Below are positions 17,160 to 26,094 of a DNA stretch of 64,000 nucleotides, in pieces. Source of the DNA: Streptomyces sp. HUAS 15-9. Lineage in GTDB: Bacteria; Actinomycetota; Actinomycetes; Streptomycetales; Streptomycetaceae. Each line of letters starts with the position of its first letter. Position 1 is the stretch's first letter. The DNA lies in contig NZ_CP106798.1 in the NCBI RefSeq assembly GCF_025642155.1, forward strand, positions 5,704,001-5,768,000, given 5' to 3'. The position numbers and the translations under genes were made by a program. The notes beneath the pieces are model-generated. The model was not told the origin of the DNA. It did not search any database and worked only from the letters and a program-made list of their open reading frames with translations.

Positions 17160-17899
17160 CCAGCACCAAACCTGGCACCGCGGGCACCCTCGCCCGCACC
17201 GGCTTCGGCATCCCCGGATTTGCGCATCCCCTGGTCGCCCCCATGGAGTGGGGCGAGCTCACCCGTCCGGGCACGCCCCTGCACTGGGTCGTCCTCAATG
17301 TGTCGGGCGGCGGTCCCGGCACGCGCCCCGACCCGCACTGCCTGGAGGCGGCCGGCCGGCTGCGCAACGCCGGCGTCCGTGTCCTCGGTCACCTCGACAC
17401 CATCCACGGCGCCCGCGCCCACGCGGACCTGCTCTCGGACGCGCACCGGTACCACGACTGGTACCGGGTCGACGGCTTCCTCCTCGACCGCTGCCCCGGT
17501 GAGCGCACCGCGTTCCCCGAGGTCCGCCGCACCGTCGAGGCGCTGCGCGCGGTCCGCGCCGACGCCCACGTCGTCCTCGGCCACGGCACCCACCCGCACC
17601 CGGGCTACGCCGCGAGCGCCGACCAGTTGGTGACCTTCTCCGGCTCCTGGGCCGACTACCGCTGGTCGCAGGTGGCCGAGTGGACCACGGACTACCCGCC
17701 TGACCGCTTCTGCCACTTCGTGCACGGCGTGCCCCGCGGCCATCTCGACGAGGCGCTGCGCATCGCCCGCTGGCAGGGTGCGGCGACGATCTACTTCACC
17801 GACCGCACCGATCGTGGCGGCCGGGCCGACCCCTGGGAGACCATGCCCGGCTACTGGGACGAAATCGTCTCGCGGATCGGAACGGGTGTCTCGGAATGA
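17147..17899 (+). CDS. Spherulin-4 family protein (GH135-like glycosidase fold)
   Basis: The 250-residue protein matches the spherulation-specific family 4 pattern: FGIPGFAHPLVAP and HWVVLNVSGGGPG near the N-terminus, GVRVLGHLDT, YRVDGFLLDRC with the conserved acidic residue, and VVLGHGTHPHPGYA. In Aspergillus the related Sph3 (GH135) cuts galactosaminogalactan, and GH114/GH166-like TIM barrels such as the PelA hydrolase are relatives. No signal peptide is visible from ATG 17147, so it may act in the cytosol or at the membrane unless the start differs. It overlaps the epimerase gene by 13 bases. Activity on an N-acetylgalactosamine polymer is inferred from family and context. Confidence 0.78.
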   Translation: MPHLTSTKPGTAGTLARTGFGIPGFAHPLVAPMEWGELTRPGTPLHWVVLNVSGGGPGTRPDPHCLEAAGRLRNAGVRVLGHLDTIHGARAHADLLSDAHRYHDWYRVDGFLLDRCPGERTAFPEVRRTVEALRAVRADAHVVLGHGTHPHPGYAASADQLVTFSGSWADYRWSQVAEWTTDYPPDRFCHFVHGVPRGHLDEALRIARWQGAATIYFTDRTDRGGRADPWETMPGYWDEIVSRIGTGVSE

Positions 17900-17962
17900 A
17901 GAAGGCCATGGCAGTGTTACAGGGAGAACAACTGTAGTGATTGACCGACCAACGGAGTCCCC

Positions 17963-19141
17963 GTGTCGTTGCCACCCCTGGTCGAGCCAGCCTCTGAGCT
18001 CACCGTAGACGAGGTCCGCAGGTACTCCCGCCACCTGATCATCCCCGATGTCGGGATGGACGGGCAGAAGCGGCTGAAGAACGCCAAGGTGCTCTGTGTG
18101 GGTGCCGGCGGCCTGGGTTCGCCGGCGCTGATGTACATGGCCGCGGCCGGCGTGGGCACGCTCGGCATCGTGGAGTTCGACGAGGTCGACGAGTCGAACC
18201 TGCAGCGCCAGATCATCCACAGCCAGTCCGACATCGGCCGCTCCAAGGCGGAGTCCGCCCGGGACACGGTCAAGGGCATCAACCCGTACGTGAACGTGAT
18301 CCTTCACGAGGAGCGGCTCGAGGCCGACAACGTGATGGACATCTTCAGCCAGTACGACCTGATCGTCGACGGCACGGACAACTTCGCGACCCGCTACCTG
18401 GTCAACGACGCCTGCGTGCTGCTGAACAAGCCGTACGTGTGGGGCTCGATCTACCGTTTCGACGGCCAGGCGTCCGTCTTCTGGTCGGAGCACGGCCCCT
18501 GCTACCGCTGCCTCTACCCGGAGCCCCCGCCCCCCGGCATGGTTCCCTCCTGCGCCGAGGGCGGCGTCCTCGGCGTGCTGTGCGCGTCCATCGGCTCCAT
18601 CCAGGTCAACGAAGCCATCAAGCTGCTCGCCGGCATCGGTGAGCCGCTGGTCGGCCGACTGATGATCTACGACGCCCTGGAGATGCAGTACCGCCAGGTG
18701 AAGGTCCGCAAGGACCCGAACTGCGCGGTCTGCGGCGAGAACCCGACCGTCACCGAGCTCATCGACTACGAGGCCTTCTGCGGTGTCGTGTCCGAGGAGG
18801 CCCAGGAGGCGGCCGCCGGTTCGACGATCACTCCCAAGCAGCTCAAGGAGTGGATCGACGACGGCGAGAACATCGACATCATCGATGTCCGCGAGCCGAA
18901 CGAGTACGAGATCGTGTCCATCCCGGGCGCCCGGCTGATCCCGAAGAACGAGTTCCTGGCGGGCACCGCCCTGGAGGCCCTCCCGCAGGACAAGAAGATC
19001 GTCCTGCACTGCAAGACGGGTGTCCGCAGTGCGGAAGTCCTCGCTGTGCTGAAGTCCGCGGGCTTCGCGGACGCCGTGCACGTCGGCGGCGGCGTGATCG
19101 GCTGGGTCAACCAGATCGAGCCGAACAAGCCGGTCTACTAG
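17963..19141 (+). CDS. moeZ: Adenylyltransferase/sulfurtransferase MoeZ
   Basis: The 392-residue protein joins an E1/ThiF domain (Walker-like VGAGGLGSP about residues 47-54, a Zn-binding CYRC...CAVC pair) to a C-terminal rhodanese domain with the persulfide loop CKTGVRS, Cys about 350. MoeZ adenylates the C-terminus of small sulfur carriers (MoaD, CysO, ThiS types) and loads sulfur onto them for molybdopterin, cysteine or thiamine synthesis. In streptomycetes it also serves thio-natural products. GTG 17963 has GGAG five bases upstream. It follows the Pel-like locus but is functionally separate; MoaE lies 32 kb downstream. Confidence 0.93.
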   Translation: MSLPPLVEPASELTVDEVRRYSRHLIIPDVGMDGQKRLKNAKVLCVGAGGLGSPALMYMAAAGVGTLGIVEFDEVDESNLQRQIIHSQSDIGRSKAESARDTVKGINPYVNVILHEERLEADNVMDIFSQYDLIVDGTDNFATRYLVNDACVLLNKPYVWGSIYRFDGQASVFWSEHGPCYRCLYPEPPPPGMVPSCAEGGVLGVLCASIGSIQVNEAIKLLAGIGEPLVGRLMIYDALEMQYRQVKVRKDPNCAVCGENPTVTELIDYEAFCGVVSEEAQEAAAGSTITPKQLKEWIDDGENIDIIDVREPNEYEIVSIPGARLIPKNEFLAGTALEALPQDKKIVLHCKTGVRSAEVLAVLKSAGFADAVHVGGGVIGWVNQIEPNKPVY

Positions 19142-19164
19142 GCCCACGCCTTCCCCGGTCCCGG

Positions 19165-19195
19165 AGGGGCTCGGCACCACGCGTGCCGGGCCCCT
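19165..19195 (+). terminator. Hairpin terminator after moeZ
   Basis: A 12-bp stem (19165-19176 with 19184-19195, one G-U pair) with a seven-base loop is followed by TTTCC. It lies between moeZ and the convergent lipoprotein gene. Confidence 0.75.
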
Positions 19196-19230
19196 TTCCG
19201 CTGCCCGGGGCCCTTGGCCCGACGCGGGTG

Positions 19231-20775
19231 CTACGAGCAGACCTTGCCGTCCTCGGGCACCGTCCCGTCGACCAGATACGCGTTCACCGTCGAGTCGACG
19301 CAGTCGCTCCCGTTGCCGTAGGCCCCGTGTCCCTCGCCCTTCCAGGTGAGCTCCACACCGACACCCTTGCCCAGCTCGTCCGCCATCCTGCGGGCGCCCT
19401 CGTACGGCGTCGCCGGGTCCCCGGTGTTGCCGACCAGCAGGATCGGCGCCGCACCCGGCGCGCTGACCTCCGGGGTGTCGTACTGCCCGGGCACCGGCCA
19501 GTCGTGGCACCAGCCGGCCGTGTCCCAGCCCAGGAAGTCCCCGAACACCGGCGAGATCTTCTCGAACTCCGGCAGCAGCTTCTTCGTCTCCGTCAGCGTG
19601 GGCCGCTGCTTGTCGTCCAGGCACGATATGACCCGTTGTGCATGGGTGGTCGTGCCGTAGTGCCCTGCGGAGTCGCGCTCGTTGTAGTTGTCGGCGAGCG
19701 ACAGTAGCTTCGAACCGTCACCCTGCTCGGCGGCCTTCAGGGCGCTGGTGAGCGTCGGCCAGCTGGCCTCGCTGTACAGCGGCAGGACGATTCCGGTGAC
19801 CGCGAGAGTCTGTGTCAGCTTGCGCCCGGACGACGTCGGGAGCGGCTTGGCGTCGATCCGGTCCAGCAGGTTCACGATCTTCCGCGAGCCCTGCTTCGGG
19901 TCCTGGCCCGTGGACTTGAGGTAGTCATCCAGGGCCCGCTGAAAGCCCCGGGCCTGGTTCTCGGCGTGGCCCACCGCGTCGGCGCTGGGGTCGACCACCG
20001 CGTCCAGGATCAGCCGCCCCACGTTCCTGGGGAACAAGTGGGCGTACACACCGCCCAGTTCGGTGCCGTAGGAGATGCCGAAGTAGTGCATCTTGGTGTC
20101 GCCGAGGACCTGGCGCATCAGATCCATGTCGCGGGCCGTGTCGGTCGTCGACACATGCGCCATCAGCTTCCCGGCGGCCTTCTCGCAGCCCTTGCCGAAG
20201 TCGGTGGCGTCCTGGAAGTAGGCCTGTTCCTCCGCCGGCGTGTCCGGGGTGGCGTCCACCGCCTCGGCGGACTGGATCTCCCGGTCGCCGCGGCAGCGGA
20301 TGCCCTCGCTCGCCCCGACCCCGCGCGGGTCCCAGCTCACCAGGTCATACCGCTGGCGCAGCTTGGAGACCGTGGCCGCGTAGTACGGCATCATCGACAC
20401 GCCCGAGCCGCCCGGACCGCCGAAGTTGAACAGCAGCGAGCCGATGCGGTCGTCCCCGGTGGCCTTGGCACGGATCAGTGCCAGGCCGATCGTCTCGCCG
20501 TCCGGCTTCGCCCAGTCCAGCGGCACCTTGAGCGTGGCGCACCGCCAGTCGGCGTTCGGCGCCGGGGAGTCTCCCGTGGCCTTGCAGCCGCCCCAGGCGA
20601 GCTTCTGCGCCGTGAGCGAGGCGGGCAGGGCGGCGGACGTGGCGGTCGGTGACGCCGACGGCCTATCGGACCGGCCCTTGCCCTCGTCCCCGCTTCCGCC
20701 GGACGATCCGCCGCTGCAACCGGCCACCAGCACCGCTGCTGCGACCGTGGCCGTCCATCGTGCGAAACGTGACAT
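19231..20775 (-). CDS. Tripeptidyl-aminopeptidase-like lipoprotein (SlpD/SlpE type)
   Basis: From ATG 20775 the product has a lipoprotein signal peptide (ATVAAAVLVAGC, lipidated Cys20). An alpha/beta-hydrolase peptidase domain follows: LLFNFGGPGGSGVSMMPY oxyanion region, YFGISYGTELGG nucleophile motif, and the C-terminal GNTGDPATPYEGA and GEGHGAYGNGSDCV segments carrying the acid and histidine. This is the layout of the mycelium-bound SlpD/SlpE and Tap peptidases of Streptomyces, which release N-terminal tripeptides outside the cell. A GAGGGGGG ribosome binding site precedes the start. A close paralogue follows immediately upstream in the minus direction. Confidence 0.88.
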   Translation of the reverse strand: MSRFARWTATVAAAVLVAGCSGGSSGGSGDEGKGRSDRPSASPTATSAALPASLTAQKLAWGGCKATGDSPAPNADWRCATLKVPLDWAKPDGETIGLALIRAKATGDDRIGSLLFNFGGPGGSGVSMMPYYAATVSKLRQRYDLVSWDPRGVGASEGIRCRGDREIQSAEAVDATPDTPAEEQAYFQDATDFGKGCEKAAGKLMAHVSTTDTARDMDLMRQVLGDTKMHYFGISYGTELGGVYAHLFPRNVGRLILDAVVDPSADAVGHAENQARGFQRALDDYLKSTGQDPKQGSRKIVNLLDRIDAKPLPTSSGRKLTQTLAVTGIVLPLYSEASWPTLTSALKAAEQGDGSKLLSLADNYNERDSAGHYGTTTHAQRVISCLDDKQRPTLTETKKLLPEFEKISPVFGDFLGWDTAGWCHDWPVPGQYDTPEVSAPGAAPILLVGNTGDPATPYEGARRMADELGKGVGVELTWKGEGHGAYGNGSDCVDSTVNAYLVDGTVPEDGKVCS

Positions 20776-20909
20776 TTGCACCCCCCTCACGAGCTCTCCG
20801 CCCTGAGCCGCGGGGAGCAGTCAGGCCATAGTAGGCGGATCAAGCCGAGCCCGTGCCGGCCTGTGGATAACTCTCTGACCTGCGACTTCTCTTGGCAACA
20901 CGGGAGAGT

Positions 20910-22448
20910 TCAGGAGCAGACGGTCCCGGTCGGCGGCACCTTCCCGTCCAGCAGATAGCCGTTCACCGTGTCCTGCACGCACTTGTTCTTGCTGTCGTAC
21001 GCGCCGTGCCCCTGCCCCTTGTACGTCAGCTGGACGCCGACGCCCTTGCCGAGCGCCTCCACCATCTTCCGCGCGCCCTCGTACGGGGTCGCCGGGTCGC
21101 CGGTGTTGCCCACGACGAGGATCGGCGCCGCCCCGGGCGCACTGACGTCGGGATGGTCGGCGGCGCCCGGTACCGCCCAGTTGGTGCAGCTGAGCATGCC
21201 CCAGGCCAGGAAGTCCCCGAACAGCGGGGAGGCGGAGCGGAACTGCGGCAGCCTCTGCTCGACGAAGTCGGCGGTGTACCGCGGCTTGTCGTCGGCGCAG
21301 TTGATGGCGGTGTTCGCCGCGGTGATGTTGCTGTACTCGCCGTTCTCGCTGCGGCCGTTCATCGAGTCGGACAGCAGCATGAGGATCTTGCCGTCGCCGT
21401 CGTACGCCTGCTCGAGACCCTCGGTGAGGTACTCCCAGAAGTCCTTGGAGTACAGGGACTGCGCGATGCCGTTGGTCGCGGCGGTCTGGGTCAGCCGGCG
21501 CGGGAAGATACCCGGGATCGGTTTCTTGTCGAGGTCACTGAGCAGCTTGGCGATGCGGTCCTTGACGTCCTGCGGGGTGTCGCCGATCGGGCACTCGGTG
21601 ACCTTCGACGTGCAGTCCTCGGCGAAGTTGTCGAGCGCGAGCTGGAAGCCCCGGGCCTGCCCGAGCGAGCTCTGCTCGGGGTTCTGCGTGGGGTCGACGA
21701 CCCCGTCGAAGACGGCCCGGCCCACGTTCTTGGGGAACAAGTGGGCGTAGACGCCGCCGAGTTCGGTGCCGTACGAGATACCGAAGTAGTGCAGTTTGTC
21801 GTCGCCGAGGACCTGGCGCATGAGGTCCATGTCGCGGGCGGCGTCCGTGGTGCGCACATGCGGCAGGATCGTCTTGGAGTTCCTCTCGCAGGCCCCGTTG
21901 AACTGCTTGGTGCGGGCCAGGAGCTGGGTGCGCTCGGCCGTGTCGTCGGGCGTCGCGTCCTGCTGGAAGAACTCGTCGAGCTGCGCGTCGCTCTCGCACT
22001 CGACCGGGTCGCTGCGTCCGACCCCGCGCGGGTCGAAGCTCACCAGGTCGTAGCGGGTGCGCAGCTTGGCGTAGTCCTCGCCGAAGGCGGGCAGGGTGGT
22101 GACGCCGGAGCCGCCGGGGCCGCCGAAGTTGAAGATCAGCGAGCCGATCCGCTTGCTCGGGTCGCCGCTCGCCTTCGCCCGGATCAGCGCCAGGCCGATG
22201 GTGGCGCCCTTGGGGTTGTTCCAGTCGAGGGGCGCCTTCATGGTGGCGCACTGCCAGGTGCCGCCGTTCGGCAGCGGCGACGGGGAGCTGCCGCCGCCCT
22301 CCGCCGGGGACGGTGCCGGGCAGTCCTTCCAGTCCAGTTTCTGCGCGGTCAGGTCCCCGTCGCCGGAGCCGCTGCTACAGCCCGCCACCAGGGAGGACAG
22401 CACTACGGCGACGGTCACGGCGGGGCGGATCCGGAAGGGCTTCGGCAT
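20910..22448 (-). CDS. Tripeptidyl-aminopeptidase-like lipoprotein, paralogue of the adjacent gene
   Basis: The 512-residue product starts at ATG 22448 with a lipoprotein signal (VTVAVVLSSLVAGC, Cys24) and has the same order of motifs as its neighbour: FNFGGPGGSGVTTLP, DPRGVGRSDPVECES, YFGISYGTELGG, GNTGDPATPYEGARK and GQGHGAYDSKNKCV. The two proteins are alike along their length, so this is a tandem duplication that has diverged. It should be a surface-anchored serine peptidase. It is transcribed before its paralogue, with about 135 bases between them. Confidence 0.88.
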   Translation of the reverse strand: MPKPFRIRPAVTVAVVLSSLVAGCSSGSGDGDLTAQKLDWKDCPAPSPAEGGGSSPSPLPNGGTWQCATMKAPLDWNNPKGATIGLALIRAKASGDPSKRIGSLIFNFGGPGGSGVTTLPAFGEDYAKLRTRYDLVSFDPRGVGRSDPVECESDAQLDEFFQQDATPDDTAERTQLLARTKQFNGACERNSKTILPHVRTTDAARDMDLMRQVLGDDKLHYFGISYGTELGGVYAHLFPKNVGRAVFDGVVDPTQNPEQSSLGQARGFQLALDNFAEDCTSKVTECPIGDTPQDVKDRIAKLLSDLDKKPIPGIFPRRLTQTAATNGIAQSLYSKDFWEYLTEGLEQAYDGDGKILMLLSDSMNGRSENGEYSNITAANTAINCADDKPRYTADFVEQRLPQFRSASPLFGDFLAWGMLSCTNWAVPGAADHPDVSAPGAAPILVVGNTGDPATPYEGARKMVEALGKGVGVQLTYKGQGHGAYDSKNKCVQDTVNGYLLDGKVPPTGTVCS

Positions 22449-22522
22449 GATTCCATCCTGGGGCGGCGCACGGTGGGGCGCTCGGGGCGCGGGCCGTACG
22501 AGGTACCTCCGCCGGTGTACGG

Positions 22523-25288
22523 CTACAGGGCGCCCTTGCGCGTCAGGTGGTTGAAGGCCAGCCAGCCCGGCAGCACCGGCAGCCACAGCGTCAGGAGCCG
22601 GAACAGCAGGACGGCCGGTGCGGCGACCTCCTTGGGAAGGCCGACGGCGATGAGTCCGACGGTCAGGGTCGCCTCCACCGCGCCCACACCGCCCGGGGTC
22701 GGCGCCGCGGACCCGAGCGCGTTTCCGGCGAGGAAGACGACGGCGACGCTGGCGATGCTGAGCGAGGTGGAGTTGTCGCCGAACGCCCGGATCGACGCGT
22801 CCAGGCACATCACGAAGCACGCGGTGAGCAGGAGCATGCCGCCGATGCCGGTGACCAGCTTCTGCGGCCGCTGCAGCACGTCCAGCATGCGCGGCACCAC
22901 ACCCGCGAACAGCGACCTCACGCGCGTGACGACGAATTTCCGCAGGAACGGCACCGAGGTCACCACGAGCACGAGCACCGCCACCGTGAGCAGGCCCGCG
23001 ATGACCGTACGGGACGGCGACAGTGACGGGGTCTTCTCGGTGCCGGTCAGATAGCCGAAGGACAGCAGCATCAGGATGTGGCAGCCGAGCCCGAACAGCT
23101 GCGAGGCGCCGACGCTCGCCACCGCGAGGCCGGGCCGTACCCCCGCGCGCTGCAGGAAGCGCGTGTTGAGCGCGACACCGCCGACCGCGGCCGGCGCCAC
23201 GATCTTCACGAAGGACCCGGCGACCTGTGCCGCCACGGTCCGTACGAAGGGCACCCGCTCGGGCACGAATCCCAGCAGTGCCATGGCAGCGGCGACATAG
23301 CTGAGCGCCGAGAACAGCACCGCCGCGATCACCCAGCCCCACTGGGCCTGGGCGAAGAGGGTGCCGAACTCGATGTGCGTGAGCTGGGTCAGCAGGTAGT
23401 ACGCGCCGATGGCGCCCGCGATGAAGCTGATCAGCGTGCGCGGCCGCACCCGCTCCAGGCGGGCCGGCTCCACGGGCGCCTGCGGCCTGATCCGCAGCAC
23501 CTCGTGCCGGATCTGCGTCAGCAGATCCTCTTCGCGGGCCTCCTCCAGAGCTTCGTCGATGGCCCGCTTCTCGGCCCGCTGTTCCGCGCGCACCGTCTTC
23601 TTGTCGGGCTTCTCGAGTACGGGGCCGCTGTCGTCCGAGCCCTCCTCCAGGCGGGCCTGCCTGTCCTGCCGTGATGCCTCGAGGACCGCCTCGCGCTCCC
23701 GCTGCGCCCGCTCGCGGGCCAGTTTTCGCAGCGTCGCGCGCGTGGAGCGGGTCAGCGCGATCGGCTGGAGCATCGGCAGGCAGTCGGCGACGGCGTCCGG
23801 ACCGAGGACACGGAGCGCGGAGGCCACGGCCCGCTCGGCGCCCACCCGCAGGCCGAGCGTGGTGACCAGCTGGGCGATGTCCATGCGCAGCAGCAGATCG
23901 CCGGCCGCGATCTCGCCACCGCGCAGATCGGTGAGGATCACCGTGCCGGAACGATCCACCACAATCGCGTCACCCGCCAGCCTGCGGTGCGCGATGCGCC
24001 GCGACTGCAGCGCCTGCACCTGGTGCCAGGTGTTGCGCAGCAGTTCGTCGGTGATCTCCTCATCCGCCAGCGCGTCCAGGGTGCGCCCGCCGGTGTGCTC
24101 GTAGATGAGCACGACGGCGTCGGGGCCCAGCTCGGAGGTCGCGATCAGCTTGGGCGCGTTGGCGCCGGCCGCGATGGCCGCGTAAGCGAGCAGGGCCTCC
24201 TGCTCCAGCGCCTGGCGCAGCGACTGCAGGCTGCTGCGGGTGGCGAAGCCGCGCAGGGTCAGATTGCGCCACGCGCGGTAGAAGAAGCCCTGCGCCTGCT
24301 GCTCCCGGTCGACCACCGTGACGTCGAGCGGCGGGCCGTCCTCCAGGGTGACGAAGTAGCGTCGGCCGCGGTCGCCGTTCTCCGTGTCCGCGGCCTCCTC
24401 GCGGGCCGCCGAGACGGGGTGGAACCCGACGTGCCGCAGGCCGGCCATCAGGGTCTGTCCCGTGGGACGGACGTTGGGGGAGCCGACCGCGTACAGCGTC
24501 CCGTAGGCCACGGTCCAGCCGATCAGCACCGTCAGAATGATCGAGAACGGTGTCGTGTAGCCGGTGACCAGCATCGAGAACGCGTCGAGCATCAGCACGA
24601 TCCACAGCACGGCACGCCAGCGGGGCCGCCGGGACATGCCGACGGCCGTCATGTACGCGATGACGGGGGCCAGGTAGCCGTGCACCGGGTCGGTCAGGGC
24701 GTGGATGTCACCGGGGGACGGCTGGGTGAGCGCCTCCTGGATCGAGTCGGGGGCGGCTCTGGCGACCCACAGGTCGGTGGCGAGGGTCACTCCGTGTGCG
24801 AGGACCGCCGCGAGCACGCCGTCGGCGATGCGCAGCCCGTCCCGTTTGATCAGCCGCTCGATCGCGAACGCGACCGGCACCAGGAGGATCGCGATGCTCG
24901 ACGCCAGTCCCGCGATCTTGATCAGTAGATCGGGTGCCTGGCCGGTGCCCTTGTTGATGTCCTGCTCGAGTCCCGAGGTCGTTCCGTGTGCGAACGCGGC
25001 GATCGCGAGCAGGACGACGATGGCGAGCACGCCCACCAGGAGGCGCATCAGGTCGGAGGGGCGGTGCACGCGCGCGGGGAGCAGCGGTTCGTCGCCCTCG
25101 ACCTCGTCGACGTGAGCGTCGTCGGGGCCGTCGGCCCGGTTCGGCGGAGCCGTCGTGTGTCCCGTCTCTTCAGGGCTCTTCTCGTGCACGTCGGCGGTGT
25201 CCGGACGTGCAGGGACGGCAGAGCCGCCCTCCGCGCCTTCGGCGTGCACGCCCTGCTGCTTCATCGTCTCTTCTTGGTCTCGTATCAC
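22523..25288 (-). CDS. Multidomain membrane protein: N-terminal helices, kinase-like domain, LPG-synthase-type/UPF0104 C-terminus
   Basis: The 921-residue protein has an acidic disordered N-terminus and about six membrane helices (from DLMRLLVGVLAIVVLLAIAA). A soluble middle of about 330 residues resembles ABC1/aminoglycoside-kinase-like folds (EQEALLAYAAIAAGANAPKL, VVLIYEHTGG, HRRLAGDAIVVDRSGTVILTDLRGG). A charged helical linker (RAEQRAEKRAIDEALEEARE) leads to an eight-helix UPF0104 domain with APTPGGVGAVEA, the flippase-like signature of MprF/GtrA-type lipid translocases. The kinase-like part keeps an HRRLAGDAIVV catalytic-loop-like segment and a DLRGG metal-loop-like segment. It may translocate or modify a lipid; the substrate is unknown. 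Confidence 0.75.
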   Translation of the reverse strand: MIRDQEETMKQQGVHAEGAEGGSAVPARPDTADVHEKSPEETGHTTAPPNRADGPDDAHVDEVEGDEPLLPARVHRPSDLMRLLVGVLAIVVLLAIAAFAHGTTSGLEQDINKGTGQAPDLLIKIAGLASSIAILLVPVAFAIERLIKRDGLRIADGVLAAVLAHGVTLATDLWVARAAPDSIQEALTQPSPGDIHALTDPVHGYLAPVIAYMTAVGMSRRPRWRAVLWIVLMLDAFSMLVTGYTTPFSIILTVLIGWTVAYGTLYAVGSPNVRPTGQTLMAGLRHVGFHPVSAAREEAADTENGDRGRRYFVTLEDGPPLDVTVVDREQQAQGFFYRAWRNLTLRGFATRSSLQSLRQALEQEALLAYAAIAAGANAPKLIATSELGPDAVVLIYEHTGGRTLDALADEEITDELLRNTWHQVQALQSRRIAHRRLAGDAIVVDRSGTVILTDLRGGEIAAGDLLLRMDIAQLVTTLGLRVGAERAVASALRVLGPDAVADCLPMLQPIALTRSTRATLRKLARERAQREREAVLEASRQDRQARLEEGSDDSGPVLEKPDKKTVRAEQRAEKRAIDEALEEAREEDLLTQIRHEVLRIRPQAPVEPARLERVRPRTLISFIAGAIGAYYLLTQLTHIEFGTLFAQAQWGWVIAAVLFSALSYVAAAMALLGFVPERVPFVRTVAAQVAGSFVKIVAPAAVGGVALNTRFLQRAGVRPGLAVASVGASQLFGLGCHILMLLSFGYLTGTEKTPSLSPSRTVIAGLLTVAVLVLVVTSVPFLRKFVVTRVRSLFAGVVPRMLDVLQRPQKLVTGIGGMLLLTACFVMCLDASIRAFGDNSTSLSIASVAVVFLAGNALGSAAPTPGGVGAVEATLTVGLIAVGLPKEVAAPAVLLFRLLTLWLPVLPGWLAFNHLTRKGAL

Positions 25289-25450
25289 CAGTCACCGCCC
25301 GCACGATGGTGGCATGCCCCAGTGGCACACGGGGGCATCAGGGTGCAAATGCGGGGGCGCACAGTCTGCCGGAAGCGCCGCTCCAGAGCGAGGGATGCGT
25401 CCGGTGCCGAGTGCGTCGCGTTGTCGGTGGGGTGGGGCAGGATGGGGCGA

Positions 25451-25837
25451 ATGAGCGAGGAGAACCTTCCTGAGGGCGCCCGGGCGGGAGGCACGCAGGC
25501 GCTGCCGGAGTACGCCGAGAGGGTTCTCGACGTCGCCGAGCGGATTCCGCCCGGTCGTGTCATGACGTACGGGGACGTCGCCGAGTGGCTGGAGGAGGGC
25601 GGTCCGCGCCAGGTCGGCCGCGTGATGGCCCTCTACGGGGGAGCCGTGCCGTGGTGGCGCGTCGTGCGCGCCGACGGGGTGCTGCTGGCGGGCCACGAAC
25701 TGCGGGCCCTCGACCACTATCGCGCGGAGGGCACCCCTTTGAAGGAGGCGAGCAGGGCCGCCGAGGGCCACCTGCCGCGGCTCGACCTGAGACGTGCGCG
25801 GTGGGACGGCGACGAGGGCGCGGAGGGTCACACCTGA
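25451..25837 (+). CDS. Alkyltransferase-like (ATL) protein, MGMT family without the reactive Cys
   Basis: The 128-residue protein matches the DNA-binding domain of O6-alkylguanine transferases (ERIPPGRVMTYGDVAEWL, GPRQVGRVMA), but the PCHRV active site reads PWWRVV, so Cys and His are both replaced by Trp (residues 68-69). In ATL proteins this position is Trp or Ala: they bind O6-alkylguanine without repairing it and hand the lesion to nucleotide excision repair. ATG 25451 is chosen; ATG 25442 is in frame. The AdnA, AdnB and UvrD2 genes lie downstream on the same strand, giving a DNA-repair neighbourhood. Confidence 0.88.
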   Translation: MSEENLPEGARAGGTQALPEYAERVLDVAERIPPGRVMTYGDVAEWLEEGGPRQVGRVMALYGGAVPWWRVVRADGVLLAGHELRALDHYRAEGTPLKEASRAAEGHLPRLDLRRARWDGDEGAEGHT

Positions 25838-26094
25838 CAGCTTCCGCCATCGCACCCCTCCTGGGGGAACCCGTGGCCCGTACGGGGGACACGGGGGACG
25901 TCCGTGGCATGCCGTACGTTCGTGAGACGTGGGATGTGCGTGTCGCACGAGCCGGGAGGGAAGAAGCGGAAGCCTCACTTCCGTCCCGCTCGGCGGCGTA
26001 GCGTCGACGGAACGCGTCCCCCTCACCCCGCGGCCACCGCTCTGCGCGTACGGCGGCCCGACAACCAGCACGACCACCAGGACCGGCGAACCAC

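Noticed and set aside
16232..19624. A 1130-codon open frame on the - strand
   Set aside because: It is antisense to the epimerase, spherulin-like and moeZ genes, all of which have clear motifs; the frame has no recognisable domain.
20892..23054. A 720-codon + strand frame across the second lipoprotein gene
   Set aside because: It is antisense to a gene with a clear lipobox and serine-peptidase motifs and has Arg/Val/Gly-rich shadow composition.
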